A stretch of DNA of 64,000 nt from Serripes groenlandicus. Taxonomy: Eukaryota; Mollusca; Bivalvia; Cardiida; Cardiidae. The DNA lies in the NCBI GenBank assembly GCA_031761405.1, contig JASEVX010000005.1, positions 6,097,724-6,161,723 of the forward strand, given 5' to 3'. Position 1 is the stretch's first letter; each line of letters starts with the position of its first letter. The notes under the pieces are model-generated. The model was not told where the DNA came from. It searched no databases and was given only the letters and a program-made list of their open reading frames with translations. The position numbers and the translations under genes are program-made. Below, piece by piece: positions 1-11,410 of the stretch.

Positions 1-130
1 GTAAAACACAATGTCATGTGAACAGTATTTCTCTGGTATCTTTTTGCGGTTACTGATTGTTAAGAATTCTGAAATCTGTGACAGTTATTTCTGAACCTAT
101 TGTTTGTTGTCTTTCAATTTTAACCATTTT

Positions 131-1179
131 TAGCTCACCTGAGCACAAAGTGCTCAAGCTGAGATATTGTGATCACATTTTGTCCGTCTTGCGTCGTCAG
201 CAATTGCCTTGTTAACACTCTATAGGCTACATTTTGCATCCGATCTTCATGAAAGTGTATCAGAACATTGATCTCCATTAAATTTTGGACATGTACAAAA
301 ATTGGGCCATATTATTGGTATCATGTTGATACTTTATCAGGATGTTTTTCTTGATGAAATGTAGGCCAATTAAGTTCGAGTGTGGGTCATGTTGGGTTAA
401 AAAGTAGGTCACTAGGTCAAATTGAAGGAAAATCTTGTTAACACTAGAGGCAATTTTAGCTTCAGCAGCTTGACATTATGTAAGAATGTTTGTCTGAATG
501 TTGTCTAGGTCAAGTTTGAATATGGTTCATATTGGGTCAAAAACTAGTTCACTAGGTCAAATTGCAGGAACATCTTGTTAGCTCTCTGGAGGCTGCATTT
601 TTAACTTGAAAATATTGAAACTTCCTCAGAACGTTTGTATTGATGATATGTAGGCCAAGTTTAATAATGGATCATATCCAGTCAAAAACAAGGTCATTAT
701 GCCAAATTGATGGAAAATCTTGTTAAAACTCTCAAGGCCACACTTTTTTCTTCAGCAGCTTGAACACATTTTAGAATGTTTTCTAATTGATATCTAGGCT
801 TAGTTAGAATATGGGTCATATTGGTTCTAAAACTAGGTCACTAGGTCAAAATGATGGAACATTTTGTTAACACTCTGGAGGCTGCCTTTTTAACTTGAAA
901 ATATTGAAACTTCGTCAGAATGTTTGTCTTGATAATATGTAGGCCAAGTTTGAATATGGGCCATGCATGGTAAAATACTAGGTAACAAGACCAAATTGAA
1001 GGAAAATCTTGTTAACACTCTAGAGGCGGCAGTTTGAAATTTTGTCAGATCAATGTTGAATATGGGTCATATTGACTGCATTTTTATTCAGCAGTTTAAG
1101 ACTTTGTCATGTGTTTTGCATTAGAAATCTCATTGCATAACTCAGGTGAGCGATCTAGGGCCATCATGGCCCTCTTGTT
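131..1179 (+). repeat. Long interspersed repeat, AGCTCACCTG...CCCTCTTGTT family, copy 1
   Basis: The copy starts with TAGCTCACCTGAGCACAAAG and ends with GGGCCATCATGGCCCTCTTG. Its core is about five tandem units of roughly 142 bp that carry GGTCACTAGGTCAAATTG and AATCTTGTTAACACTC. Related copies lie at 6311-7831, 27455-28238 (headless), 32902-34342 (different core) and probably 39838-40620, with a short head fragment at 2757-2790. It has no coding capacity. The constant ends around a variable tandem core look like a non-autonomous mobile repeat; repeats of this kind are common in bivalves, but I do not assign a class. Confidence 0.8.
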
Positions 1180-1845
1180 TATTAATGGATTTGTTACCTT
1201 GTATGGTGTTGGTTATATCATTTCATTAAAACGGGTTAAAACAGATGTCATAGTTTTCTATTACCCTGTTTGTATATTAAGTCCTTTCCCAAACACAGAT
1301 TTGTCTCATCAGATGACTTTTGAAAACTCAGATGTTGTCTGCTGCAGTTGGCCGATGATGCAAAAGCAATCTGCTTTGATCATGTTATGTCTGGAAAAAT
1401 GAAACAATGTTATTTGAGATGCAAAGTTAATAATAAGCTTTGTTTGAAAAAGAAGCATCTCTAGTTTTGAACAATTTACATGTTTCCTGCAACATTTAGA
1501 AAATGCTGTCTGTATCAACAAGTGGTTTGAACTTTCTTTAGCCAAAGCCGTTATGGTATTGTATCCAAAAACATCATAACTTATCTTTATCACCTCATAG
1601 TTATTCCCAGTCACGCCATTTTCCTGACATTTTCCCCTATAAATGGAAAAGAAATATAATCACCATGGCAACAACATCCAAGAATGCAGAGTCATGCTGG
1701 TTGAATGATGGATAAATTTACTTAGAATAAATTGTGTGCCATATCAATCAATTTTGAAGAATTCGACTAGTTTCCATTAGGGAAACATTGAGGAAAAAGG
1801 ATAAGCAAATAATTTCTCCTTTTTATATGCCTGTCTTAAGATGAG
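1180..1845. other. Unannotated stretch
   Basis: I see no gene. A block near 1640-1710 containing AATCACCATGGCAACAA recurs in diverged form near 2920-2975, so part of this stretch is an old duplication. The short open frames here have no recognisable domain. Confidence 0.5.
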
Positions 1846-2275
1846 GCATGTTACTGGAAAACCTGTGGCAGTTGTGTGGAATATGGCATCTTCAAGAGTT
1901 GTCCCCATGTTACAGGAAAACCTGTGGAATGTGGCATCTTCAAGAGTTGTCCCCATGTTACAGGAAAACCTGTGGAATGTGGCATCTTCAAGAGTTGTCC
2001 CCATGTTACAGGAAAACCTGTGGAATGTGGCATCTTCAAGAGTTGTCCCCATGTTACAAGAAAACCTGTGGCAGTTGTGTGGAAATGTGGCATCTTCAAG
2101 AGTTTTCCCCATGTTACAGGAAAACCTGTGGAATGTGGCATCTTCTAAAGGTGTCCCCATGTTACAGGAAAACCTGTTACAGTTATGTAGAATGTGGCAT
2201 CTTCAAGAATTGTCCCAATGTTACAGGAAAACCTGTTGCAGTTAGGTTGAATGTGGCATCTTCAAGAGCTGTCCC
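1846..2275. repeat. 48-bp minisatellite
   Basis: About eight units carry CCCCATGTTACAGGAAAACC followed by TGTGGCATCTTCAAGAGTTG. Unit starts at 1903, 1951 and 1999 give a 48-bp period. One unit carries a short GCAGTTGTGTGG expansion. Because 48 is a multiple of three and the unit lacks stops, open frames occur on both strands; these are artefacts of the repeat and not genes. Confidence 0.9.
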
Positions 2276-3351
2276 GTCTCCAACCCAAAGAATATGGCGC
2301 ACATGTAAGATTTCCAGTCAGGTGGGGACAATATGTCTGTCAAGTTAAATTTTCAGCCAGATCGCCCCAATTAAGTTATTTTGCAGAAGGGTTTTCTATG
2401 ACCTGGCAATGCCTTAAGTGAAAGAACTAAATTGTTTGGGTCAAGGTCGCTTCTTCTAAAAATGGAAAGTTCCATATACATATACACTATTAACTTTATT
2501 TTGCATTGTTTGAATTTCAAATAATTTGGATGCCCTCATGCTTTATCACTTGAAAAGAATAGGTTGATCAGGTCAAGGTCACCTTGTTGTTACTGGAACT
2601 GAAACATGTATCGCCAAAAACCAAATATGTTTAAGTAACTTTCCTAAAAAAAAAAAGTGCTGTTTAGTTGATGCCAAACAATAAAGTTAAATGAATGATG
2701 GCAAGAACCCATTGAAAACCTGGTTTTGATGCATTGCCATGTCCTGTCTCACTTTTTAGCTCACATGAGCACGAAGTGCTGAAGATTTTTTTTAATCTAA
2801 TTTCTATTCCCATTGTTTACTACCATTTCCTTGGATGACATACTGGATCATAATGTCTCAATTGATAACTGTTCCAAGTCATGTCATTTTACATTTTTTC
2901 TTAATAAGGGAATGAGAAAAATAATCACCATGGCAACAAATTCCAATATAAATGGAGAGGCGTGCTGGTTGAAATAGAAATCAGACTAAACCATAACTAA
3001 TGGTGAAACTCGGGAGACAATCAATTTCCTCCTGTCTGTGTGACTGATTGATAAATGTACCAATAACTAAGATAAGTATTGGGCTGGGGTTAAATAGGAG
3101 CCATTAGACGGTGTGTGATAAAGCACAGATCAACCTGATAAACATGCCATTTTACCGCTTTACTAAAGTCCACTTTTGAAAACATTATTGAAAATGGAAA
3201 CCATCCTCATTATGAGTAAATACTTGGGTTGGTGATTATAGGCTTAGGTCTGTATGTTCTTCCACCCTACCTTGTCCGGGCATATCTCCTAATACCATTT
3301 CAATATGAGCTACCAAATTGATATGAACATGCATCTTGGAAAGACAGTTAG
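2276..3351. other. Unannotated stretch with repeat fragments
   Basis: No gene is visible. It holds a head fragment of the AGCTCACCTG family at 2757-2790, a diverged copy of the CCATGGCAACAA block at about 2920-2975, and otherwise unique AT-rich sequence. Confidence 0.5.
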
Positions 3352-4535
3352 TCACATACCAAAATTGGTTGACTTGACCTCTAACCTCAGAAATGGCTTG
3401 TCAAGGCTATATCTCTCATACTGAAATTGGCTCACCTTGATCTTTACCTCTGACCTCAGAAAAGGCTCGTTGAGGCAATGTATCTCATACTGAGATTGGG
3501 TCACTGTGACCTTGTACTTTACCTCTGACCCCGGAAAAGTCTTGTCGAGGCCATATCTTTCATACTTAAATTGGGTCACTGTCACCTTGACCTTTCCTCT
3601 GACCCCAGAAATTGATTGTCAAGGCCATATCTCTCATACTTAAATTGGGTCACCTTCACTCTGACCCAGAAAAGGCTCTCGAGGCCATATCTCTCCTACT
3701 GAAATTGGGTCACTGTCACCTTCAACTTTACATCTGACCCCAGAAAAGACTTGTCGAGGCCATATCTCTCATACTGAAATTGGGTCACTGTCACCTTGTC
3801 AAGTGACCTAATTTCAGAATGAGAGATATGGCCTTGACAATCCATTTCTGGGGTCAGAGGTAAAGGTCAAGGCTTGACCTTTACCTCTGAGGCCAGAAAT
3901 GGATTGTCAAGGCCATATCTCTCAACTGAAATTAGGTCACTGTCACCTTGACCTTTACCTCTGACCCCAGAAATGGATTGTCAAGGCCATATCTCTCATA
4001 CTGAAATTAGGTCACTGTCACCTTGACTTTTACCTCTGACTCCAGAAAAGACTTGTCGAGGCCATATCTCTCATACTCAAATTGTATCACTGTCACCTTG
4101 ACAGTAACCTCTGACCTCAGAAAAGGTATGTTGAGGCCATTTCTCATACTGAGATTGGGTCACTGTGCCCTTTACCTCTGACTCCAGAAAAGACTTCTCA
4201 AGGCCATAGCTCTCATACTCAAATTGGATCACTGTCACTCTGACCTCAGAAAATGCTTGTTTATCTTATGTCTCTCATACTGAGATTGGGTCACTGTGAT
4301 CTTTACCTTTACATCTTGCCCTAGAAAAGGCTTGTCAAGACCATATTTCTCATACTGAAATTGGTTCACTGTCACCTTGACATAACCTCTGGCCCAGAAA
4401 AGACTTGTTGAGGCCATATCTCTCATACTGAAATTGGGTCACTATCACCTTGACCTTTACATCTGACCCAGAAAAGGCTTGTCAAGGCCATATCTTTCAT
4501 ACTTAAATTGGGTCACCATCACCTTGAGTTTAGTA
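3352..4535. repeat. Tandem array of about 62-76 bp units
   Basis: About 16 diverged units carry GGCCATATCTCTCATACTG, AAATTGGGTCACTGTCACC and TTGACCTTTACCTCTGACC. One unit is inverted at 3798-3870 (see separate entry). Short open frames on the minus strand simply translate the repeat. Confidence 0.9.
3798..3945. repeat. Inverted unit making a long hairpin inside the tandem array
   Basis: The arm at 3798-3870 is the reverse complement, with few mismatches, of 3874-3945. The two meet at a 3-base GGC loop between AAAGGTCAA and TTGACCTTT. All other units of the array face one way, so this is a single head-to-head inversion. Confidence 0.85.
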
Positions 4536-4539
4536 TGAA

Positions 4540-4904
4540 GATGTAACTAGGAAAAAAGGGATCTGTTGACTTATTTCAAGTTGTTGTGACTGACCTCTGA
4601 CCTAAAATAATCAAAGAAAATTTTATCAGAACCATATCTCTCATGAACCACATTTACATTGCTGTGACCTTAACCGTGAAGCCAATTTTAAGGAATAGCT
4701 GGTCTGGACCTTATTCCCAACACTGTTACTTAAAGAGTTTACAAATTTGCTGCATTTATTCATCTTTGGAAGATGGTTTATCTCATACTAAAACAAGATC
4801 CCCTTGAACTCGATCTTTGACCCAACATAAAGATAAAATATTTTCTGCTATATGTCCCCCACTGTAACACCTGAATTTGATGTGTGTATAGAGTTACATG
4901 TTTT
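4540..4904. other. Unannotated stretch
   Basis: I see nothing beyond a weak continuation of the GACCTTGA-type repeat vocabulary in its first 200 bases. Confidence 0.4.
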
Positions 4905-5105
4905 GACGTGTCACATAACACTGGTGGGGGGAAATATGACTGTGTTACATAGGACTGTTCGTCAGAATTTAGGGAAAATATGACAGGCTCACATAACACT
5001 GGTGGGGGGAAATATGACTGTGTTACATAAGACTGTTGGTGGGAATTTAGGGAAAATATGACTGGCTCACATAACACTGGTGGGTGATTAAGGGGAAATA
5101 TGACC
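4905..5105. repeat. Three-copy 78-bp tandem repeat
   Basis: CACATAACACTGGTGGGGGG recurs at 4912, 4990 and 5068 (the last diverged), followed each time by AAATATGACTGTGTTACATA-like sequence. The 78-bp period equals 26 codons, which explains the repetitive minus-strand open frame across it. Confidence 0.85.
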
Positions 5106-5204
5106 CTGTGCCACCTCTACATTGAGATAATTTAACCTTTTGCCTCCATGTTATCATCTTGAACCCCTTATACTTTAATTATTCCCTAGACTAATGAAGT
5201 TTGA

Positions 5205-5810
5205 GAGGGGATATAGTAACGGGGCTGTCCGTTTTTTTGTAACCAAACTTGGTATACAGTTAGTATATGGCAAGGTCTAGAAGCCTATTTATTTTCAAGG
5301 TCATAGGTTAAAGGTCAAGGTCAAAATTGGACTTTGACTATTTTCCCATATCAACAACCTTGGCCACACTGAACATCCATTGATCGATCTTAACCAAACT
5401 TGGTATACAGTTAGAATATGGCAAGGTCTAGAAGCCTATTTATTTTCAAGGTCATAGGTTAAAGATCAAGATCAAAATTGGACCTTGACTATTTTCCCAT
5501 ATCAACAACCTTGTGACCACTCTACACTGATCATCTCTTGGCAGATCATAACCAAACTTGGTATACATTTAGTATATGGTAAGATCTGGAAGCCTATTGA
5601 TTGTAAATGTCAATGGGCAAAGGTGGAGACAAGGACAATTTACACTTAGTTCTGTGGTATATAACATTAATAACAATTTAATAAAGGCAAGGACAAATAA
5701 CATTAGTTCTCTGGTACATAACATTAATATCCAGATCATTGGCCATAATTTTAGCCATATTTTTAAATGGAATACTGAGGGAATGCATCCGCTTTGCGGT
5801 GCCCTTGTTT
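5205..5810 (+). repeat. Interspersed repeat ending CCGCTTTGCGGTGCCCTTG
   Basis: Three tandem units begin with AACCAAACTTGGTATACA at 5241, 5392 and 5550 (about 150-158 bp each). The copy ends with GCATCCGCTTTGCGGTGCCC TTGTTT at about 5810. Its plan, a tandem core with a fixed 3' end running into TTGTTT, matches the other long repeats in this window. No coding capacity. Confidence 0.7.
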
Positions 5811-6118
5811 TTATATACTTTCCATATTTCTTCTTAAATGTTTTTATTCATCTGCTGCAGATTTGTTATTGGGAAAGAGCCAATGAAAAAGTCTTATTAT
5901 TGACAGAATGGATATAGTCATTATTGACAGAATGGATATAGTCTATCAACTTTTGGGGAGGAAATGTCTGCTCTCCAACATATAACTTGATTTGTGTATT
6001 TATCATCCCAGTCATTGCAAAGTAGTTTTAACTAGCCCTCGTACAAGAAGTGGTTACAACTATATCACATCAGAACACTGATGTGGTTCATATTCCATTT
6101 TTATGTCAAAAATACATT

Positions 6119-6296
6119 ACCAGTCATTTAATACCTGATATATAATCTCAACACCGTTAATTCATCCAGAAAAGAAGCTCGCGCAGCCATGCATAGCCCT
6201 CACGCGTGTGTGATACACACGGCCGCCGGTAATACCGGCGCACGGGCCATGTGACCCCCACTTTTAATTTCTGGACACACCAACTGACAGCTAAGA
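6119..6296 (+). repeat. Left terminal and subterminal block of the composite element
   Basis: This block matches the inner part of the small MITE at 13513-13736 in inverted orientation over about 150 bp, from ACCAGTCATTTAATACC through GTGACCCCCACTTTTAATTT. It is rich in CpG and short palindromes, in sharp contrast to the AT-rich flank. After about 6271 the two copies diverge. Confidence 0.8.
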
Positions 6297-6310
6297 ATTT
6301 ATTTCATTTT

Positions 6311-7831
6311 TAGCTCACCTATGCACGAAGTGCAAGGTGAGCTATTGGGATCACATTTTGTCCGGCGTCCGTCCGTCGTCCGTCGTGCGTCGTGCGTCGT
6401 GCGTCGTGCGTCGTCAACATTTGAGCTTGTTAACACTCTACAGGCTACATTTTGCATCCAATCTTCATGAAAGTTTATCAGAACGTTCATCTCCATAAAA
6501 TCTTGGACAAGTTCGAAACTGGGCCATATGAGGTCAAAAACGAGGTCACTAGGTCAAATTGAAGCGAAATCTTGTTAACACTCTAGAGGCCACATTTTCA
6601 ACTTGAGCATGTTTAAACTTTATCAGAATGTTTGTCTTAATGATATGTAGGTCAAGTTCGAACATGGGTCACGTCGGGTCAAGCAGTAGGTCACTAGGCC
6701 AAATTGAAGGAAAATCTTGTTAACACTCCAGAGGCCGCAATTTTTGCTTAAGCAGTTTGAAATTTTGTCAGAATGTTTGTCTTAAAAATATCTAGGTCAA
6801 GTTCGAATATGGGTTATGCCGGGTCAAAAACTAGGTCACTAGATCAAATTGAAGGAAAATCTTGTTAACACTTTGGATGCCGCATTTTTTGCTTCAGCAA
6901 CTTGAAACTTGGTCAGAATGTTTGTCTTAAAGATATCTAGGTCAAGTTCAAATATGGGTCATATTGGGTCAGAAACTAGGTCACTAGGCCAAATTGAGGG
7001 AAAATCTTGTTAACTCTGTAGAAGCTGCATATTTTGCTTCAGCAACTTGAAATTTGTTCAGAATGTTGAGCTGAATGATATCTAGGCCAAGTTCGAATAT
7101 GGGTCATGCCGGGTCAAAAACTAGATCACTAGGCCAAATTGAAGGAAAATCTTGTTAACACTTTGGATGCCTCATTTTTTGCTTCAGCAGCTTGAAATTT
7201 TGTCAGAATGTTTGTCTTAAAGATATCTAGGTCAAGTTTAAATATGGGCCATATTGGATTAGAAACTAGGTCACAAGGTCAAATTAAGGGAAAATCTTGT
7301 TAACTCTGTAGAAGCCGCATGTTTTGCTTCAGCGGCTTGAAATTTGTTCAGAATGTTGAGCTGAATGATATTTAGGCCAAGTTCGAATATGGGTCATGCC
7401 GGGTCAAAAACTAGGTCACTAGATCAAATTGAAGGAAAATCTTGTGAACACTTTGGATGCCACATTTTTTGCTTCAGCGGCTTGAAATTTGGTCAGAATG
7501 TTTGTCTGAATTATATCTAGGTCAAGTTCGAATATGGGTCATATTGGATCAGAAACTAGGTCAATAAAGGAAAATATTGTTCAAACTCCGGAGGCCGCAT
7601 TTTTACTTTGAGCAAGTTGAAACTTTGTCAGTATGTTGTCTTAATGATATCTAGTCCATGTAGGAATATGGGTCATATCAGGTAAAAAAATATAGATCAC
7701 TAGGCAAAATGAAGGAAAATATTGTTAACACTGTGGAGGATGCATTCAGAATAATTGTCTTGATGTGTTTTGCATTGCAGTACATTGTATAATTAAGGTG
7801 AGCGATCCAGGGCCATCATGGCCCTCTTGTT
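6311..7831 (+). repeat. Long interspersed repeat, AGCTCACCTG...CCCTCTTGTT family, copy 2
   Basis: It starts TAGCTCACCTATGCACGAAG, passes through a (CGTCGTG)n stretch, then about eight tandem units of some 145 bp with AAATCTTGTTAACACT, and ends GGCCATCATGGCCCTCTTGT. It sits between the left subterminal block and the hairpin array, so it looks like a later insertion into the composite element. A TTTATTTC-like match on both sides may be a target duplication, but this is weak. Confidence 0.8.
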
Positions 7832-8592
7832 ATATTTTATTTCTTGGTCTGTTTAAGGCATTCGCCTTAAACAAGTTATTTTCATTCAGTTATTCAACTA
7901 CATTAACAACCTAACAACATAATTGTGTAAATTACTAATTGTAATTAAGTTGTTTTTTGTGAACACAACTAACTGAGAAGTCACGGGTGGGTACCCCACC
8001 CACTATTTCAGTTACGTATCGGGTGCGGTAATGGCCATTCATTCTTTCAACGAAGTTATAGTTACACCGACCCTATTAGCGATAATATATTATTATCGCC
8101 TTGTATTACATTATGTATATTAATTAAACATGAACAATTTTGGAAAATATTTGTAAAATCTTTTTCATTGAAATACGTTCCGTGATCAACGGGTATAGTA
8201 GAAAATAAAAAATAGAAAAAAATTATATTTTTTGTTGAATCATATAAATTGTTTTGTTTCATATATATTCTATGTCACATAGTGGTGATCAGAGGCGTGA
8301 CTCATAACGGCTGTATGAGACACGCGTCTGTCCTGTTTTGCGTTCACTAAGTACACACAGGATTCACCCTGTGAGTACTTCTCTTCCTGGCCTGCTTCCA
8401 TTTGGAAACAGTCTGGGTTGAGGAGGACTCACAAAAGCTGGAAGAGTAAGAAGACCCCTAAAAAGGTTTCTCTTAGCTCTACGAGTGAAGCGGAGTTTGA
8501 GGGGTTCTCCCAACAATCAGACTCCGCGGCTGTGTTGAGTGAGCAGAAGGTCAGAGCTGTTCCTTCTTCACTCCGCACAACCGCTCAGAGGT

Positions 8593-8736
8593 CCAGATTA
8601 GGAGGTGTAATCAGCTATTTTCCCCACAAATTCCCTCTTAGGAAACAAACCCTATGCTGTGGGTTCTCAATACCCACAGCATAGGGTAAGAGGGTCAAAT
8701 GAGGATTTTAGACATGCATACGCCCCTTATCTGGAG
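8593..8736. mobile_element. Foldback MITE, family with CCTATGTTGTGGGTACTC stem, copy 1
   Basis: Ends are CCAGATTAGGAGG and CGCCCCTTATCTGG, roughly inverted. The centre is a stem AACCCTATGCTGTGGGT paired with ACCCACAGCATAGGGT. Two longer copies, at 20505-20684 and 47211-47390, share the ends, the stem and the sequence GAGGGTCAAAT, so this is a repeat family and not part of a gene. Confidence 0.75.
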
Positions 8737-8994
8737 CTCTGACCGCTCCCCCTCAGCTTCGGCTGGTCCTTCGCGGGACATGGAGGAGCGGATGGCAGCG
8801 GCTGATGTCTGTTATTCCGTCGGGAAACAAAGGCCTTCGGGCCAGAAACCGTACGGACACAGTGATGGTTGGCCTCAAGAGTGAGCAACCGTCTGCTGAA
8901 CGACATTATCTGACGCCAGGTGTTGGGGCTGACCCTTCGGGAGACGCCATGGGTCAATCAAAGGGAAACCTCACTGATTGGCCACCTCTAACAC

Positions 8995-9120
8995 CACACT
9001 CTGCAGTAAGCAGTCTTCGGACGCTTACAGAGTGCCAAATTATAATGTCTGCGGACAGAATTCTTTGGAGACCGGTGATAGAGCAGCTTCACAACTGCCT
9101 ATCATTAGTCAACCGGGTAA
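8995..9120. repeat. Duplicated hairpin module A (pairs with 10266-10380)
   Basis: Both modules contain a CACTCTG/CAGAGTG outer stem with an inner GTC-TTCG-GAC, then TATAATGTCTG, then a GATAGAGCAGC...CTATCATTAGTCAA stem. Module A has an extra perfect hairpin TGTC-TGCG-GACA at 9046-9057 that module B lacks. The paired copies let hairpin gain or loss be seen directly. Confidence 0.75.
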
Positions 9121-9219
9121 TGCTTGCGAGCAAAACCTATATGACTCCGGGTAACCGGGTACCGGGCAACCAGTCAGTCATTTCGCCTAGGCGCGACCAG
9201 TCACCGGGCAAATCCGGCA

Positions 9220-9310
9220 GTCATTTAGCGATGACGCGACCGGTCAGTCATTAAGCCATGACGCGACCGGGCAAATTATCAGTCAGTTTAACATGACGCG
9301 ACCGGGCAGT
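9220..9310. repeat. Three tandem hairpins with constant stem and changing loop
   Basis: GTCAT-TTAGCG-ATGAC (9220-9235), GTCAT-TAAGCC-ATGAC (9247-9262) and GTCA-GTTTAACA-TGAC (9282-9297) are each followed by GCGACCGG. The stems are kept and the loops differ. Confidence 0.8.
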
Positions 9311-9373
9311 GGGCAGTCAAGGTAACGAGCAGTCGTTAAGCTAGTACCACTCGTTCTTCGCACAACCGGTCTA

Positions 9374-9700
9374 TACGGATATTCAAAACACTGGTCATTA
9401 CGCACCAGGCTCAGATATCCAACCGTCTAACATCGGTTATAAGGAGTACAGGACAGATATAATCTTTCCTTTCTCCAAGGGGAATAGTGTTCTTCTGTAG
9501 GGATTACACTCCTCAAAAGAATGAGAATAGAAGAGTACGGATATTCAAAACACTGGTCATTACGCACAAGGCCCAGATATCCAGTTATAGGTAGTACAGG
9601 ACAGAGAAATGTTTCCGTGTCTCCAAGTGGAACATGGTACTTCTCTAGAGATTACACTCCTTCCCCGATACAAAGCTCCGTTTCAAAAGATGTAACGGAT
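9374..9700. repeat. 163-bp tandem duplication inside the hairpin array
   Basis: TACGGATATTCAAAACACTG begins at 9374 and again at 9537, followed by GTCATTACGCAC and later GATTACACTCCT in both units. The first unit has an extra AACCG-(8)-CGGTT hairpin at 9421-9438 that is absent from the second, which reads straight from CAGATATCCA to GTTATA. Confidence 0.8.
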
Positions 9701-10265
9701 CGGTGATAGGCGGGTTAACCAAGCCTACCGGGATCAGCAATACCCACCTGATGGGAATTCACTGTTCCCGGAAGGACACCTTTCGAAGAGGCAGTCCTTA
9801 GAAGGCAAACCCCCGATCGGAATAACTCAGGTTTTCCGTGAAAGGGAGGTCGAGACCGTCCCATACGGTTAGTTCGGCGCTGACGATCGATCCAGTGCGA
9901 CCTCTCTCTACTGCGGAGAGAGGAGGTTCATATCACACGATCGACACCTTAACACAACAATAAAGTACACCAAGATTGAATATTATTTTCAATCCCTTCT
10001 CTTACTTTTATAAGACTGTTGTGTCTTTCAGTTGAAAGACGGATTAGAGTCAAGCATCGTAGGGCTCGACACTCTCCCACCTCCTCGTCTGACGGGCGGG
10101 GGCAGGGGGGGGGGGGCAGTCCCCTTCAGATTACGAGCCGGCTGTAGAGCGTTGACCTCTACAGCAGAACATTAAGGAAGTACTTAGGGTGGTGCCTAAT
10201 ACGTTATGCCCGAAGGTTGACGCTTAAACGTCGTTTAAACCTATAATGATTTCGAGCAAAACCTA

Positions 10266-10380
10266 CACTCTGCAGTACAGCAGTCTTCGGACTTCTACAG
10301 AGTGCCAAGTTATAATGTCTGAAGTTTTTGGAGACTAGTGATAGAGCAGCCTCACATCAGCCTATCATTAGTCAACCGGT
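10266..10380. repeat. Duplicated hairpin module B
   Basis: Diverged copy of 8995-9120. It has CACTCTG...CAGAGTG with inner GTC-TTCG-GAC, and a GACTAGTGATAG/CTATCATTAGTC stem with one G-T pair (10332-10373). It lacks the TGTC-TGCG-GACA hairpin of module A. Confidence 0.75.
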
Positions 10381-11250
10381 CAGTAATGGTCAGAGGGAGC
10401 TACCATTACTGAACGTTCCCAGAGCTGGGTAACGAGCAGTCGTTAAGTCAAGTTGACTCCAACCGTTTTGTCAATATTATGACATAAGCATTGGACAACC
10501 GGGTGTTTTCGAACACAGCCAAGTGAAAATCTCCTTCGCAGAGTTGTCGTTCCTTACACTCATATGAATGTAATGAGTCGATAGTGCTAGAGAATGAGTC
10601 AAATGCCTACCGAGTACTCAATTAATCACTGGGCATAAACGGTTGTCGCGTGAACGTTCACAGGGCAGTCAAACTCTTAACTGGGCATAAACGGTTACCG
10701 GGCAAACGGTCACCGTGAAAACAAAAATTCAACTATGAATTCTTCGGAATTCAACAGTATTCCAATTGACAAATGTCCTCGGACACAGTCATTTGGAGAT
10801 CGGGCAATGTCTTTAGACATAGCCAGTAAGGCACCGGTCAAACGGGTAATGTCTTAGGACATAACCTTTCGGCAGTCAATCGGGCAGTATGCTGGGACAT
10901 AGCCGATTAAACAGTCGGCCATCAGGTATGGGGAGTACCGGTCAAATAGTTATGTCGGTCCCCAGGGAGGAGAGAGTGCGTCTCTAGGGACTACACTCCT
11001 CCCAAGTAATACCCATCGTACCAATTGTTGGGACGAGTCGATGTCCGACGGTATTACATGGGAGAGATTCAGTTGATTTCATAAATCAATCCCCTATGCT
11101 GGCCTACCGGGATCAACCGTTCCCAGAGGATAGTCACTCTGTGAACTCTCTCATACGTGAGCTCGGACCGAAGGTTGATTCCATGCGATCTCATTCTTCT
11201 TCGGAAAAGGGATAAATTCCTCGATCATGACTCCTTCATAGGATTCCTCC

Positions 11251-11410
11251 CACCAATGGGCTAAGTTTTGTGGAAAAGTAGCCAGTTGCTTGGGAAGATT
11301 GTTGTGTGGAGTACTGGTGTGAGAAAACCAGGAAATACATGAGTAGGTGAACTGGCCGCCGTGATATAACTGAGAAATTGTTAAAACGGCGTTAAACCAC
11401 AATCAATCGA
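11251..11410 (+). mobile_element. SINE with 15-bp target-site duplication
   Basis: The 160-bp insert is flanked by perfect direct repeats TCATAGGATTCCTCC at 11236-11250 and 11411-11425. It contains GGCCGCCGTGATATAACTG and a tail AACGGCGTTAAACCACAATC followed by AATCGA. Shorter copies at 55704-55829, 31129-31221 and 23295-23338 share the same 3' part. This layout (variable 5' truncation, constant tail, 11-15 bp duplications) indicates LINE-type retroposition, and the tail resembles widespread molluscan SINEs. The minus-strand open frame here is spurious. Confidence 0.9.

Noticed and set aside
1841..2348. Overlapping open frames of 90-166 codons on both strands
   Set aside because: They translate a 48-bp minisatellite without stops; periodic peptide, no domain.
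8418..9254. GC-rich open frames (88, 61 and 149 codons) that could be gag-like or transposon genes
   Set aside because: No recognisable motif, they overlap a foldback MITE and the hairpins, and no frame continues. Kept only as part of the hairpin array.
9745..9790. Possible hammerhead ribozyme (CTGATG, GGAA...TTCC stem, CGGAAGG)
   Set aside because: The conserved CTGANGA and GAAA core bases are not intact and no closing stem III cleavage site is evident.
11151..11402. 83-codon minus-strand open frame
   Set aside because: It mostly lies inside the SINE at 11251-11410 defined by 15-bp target duplications.
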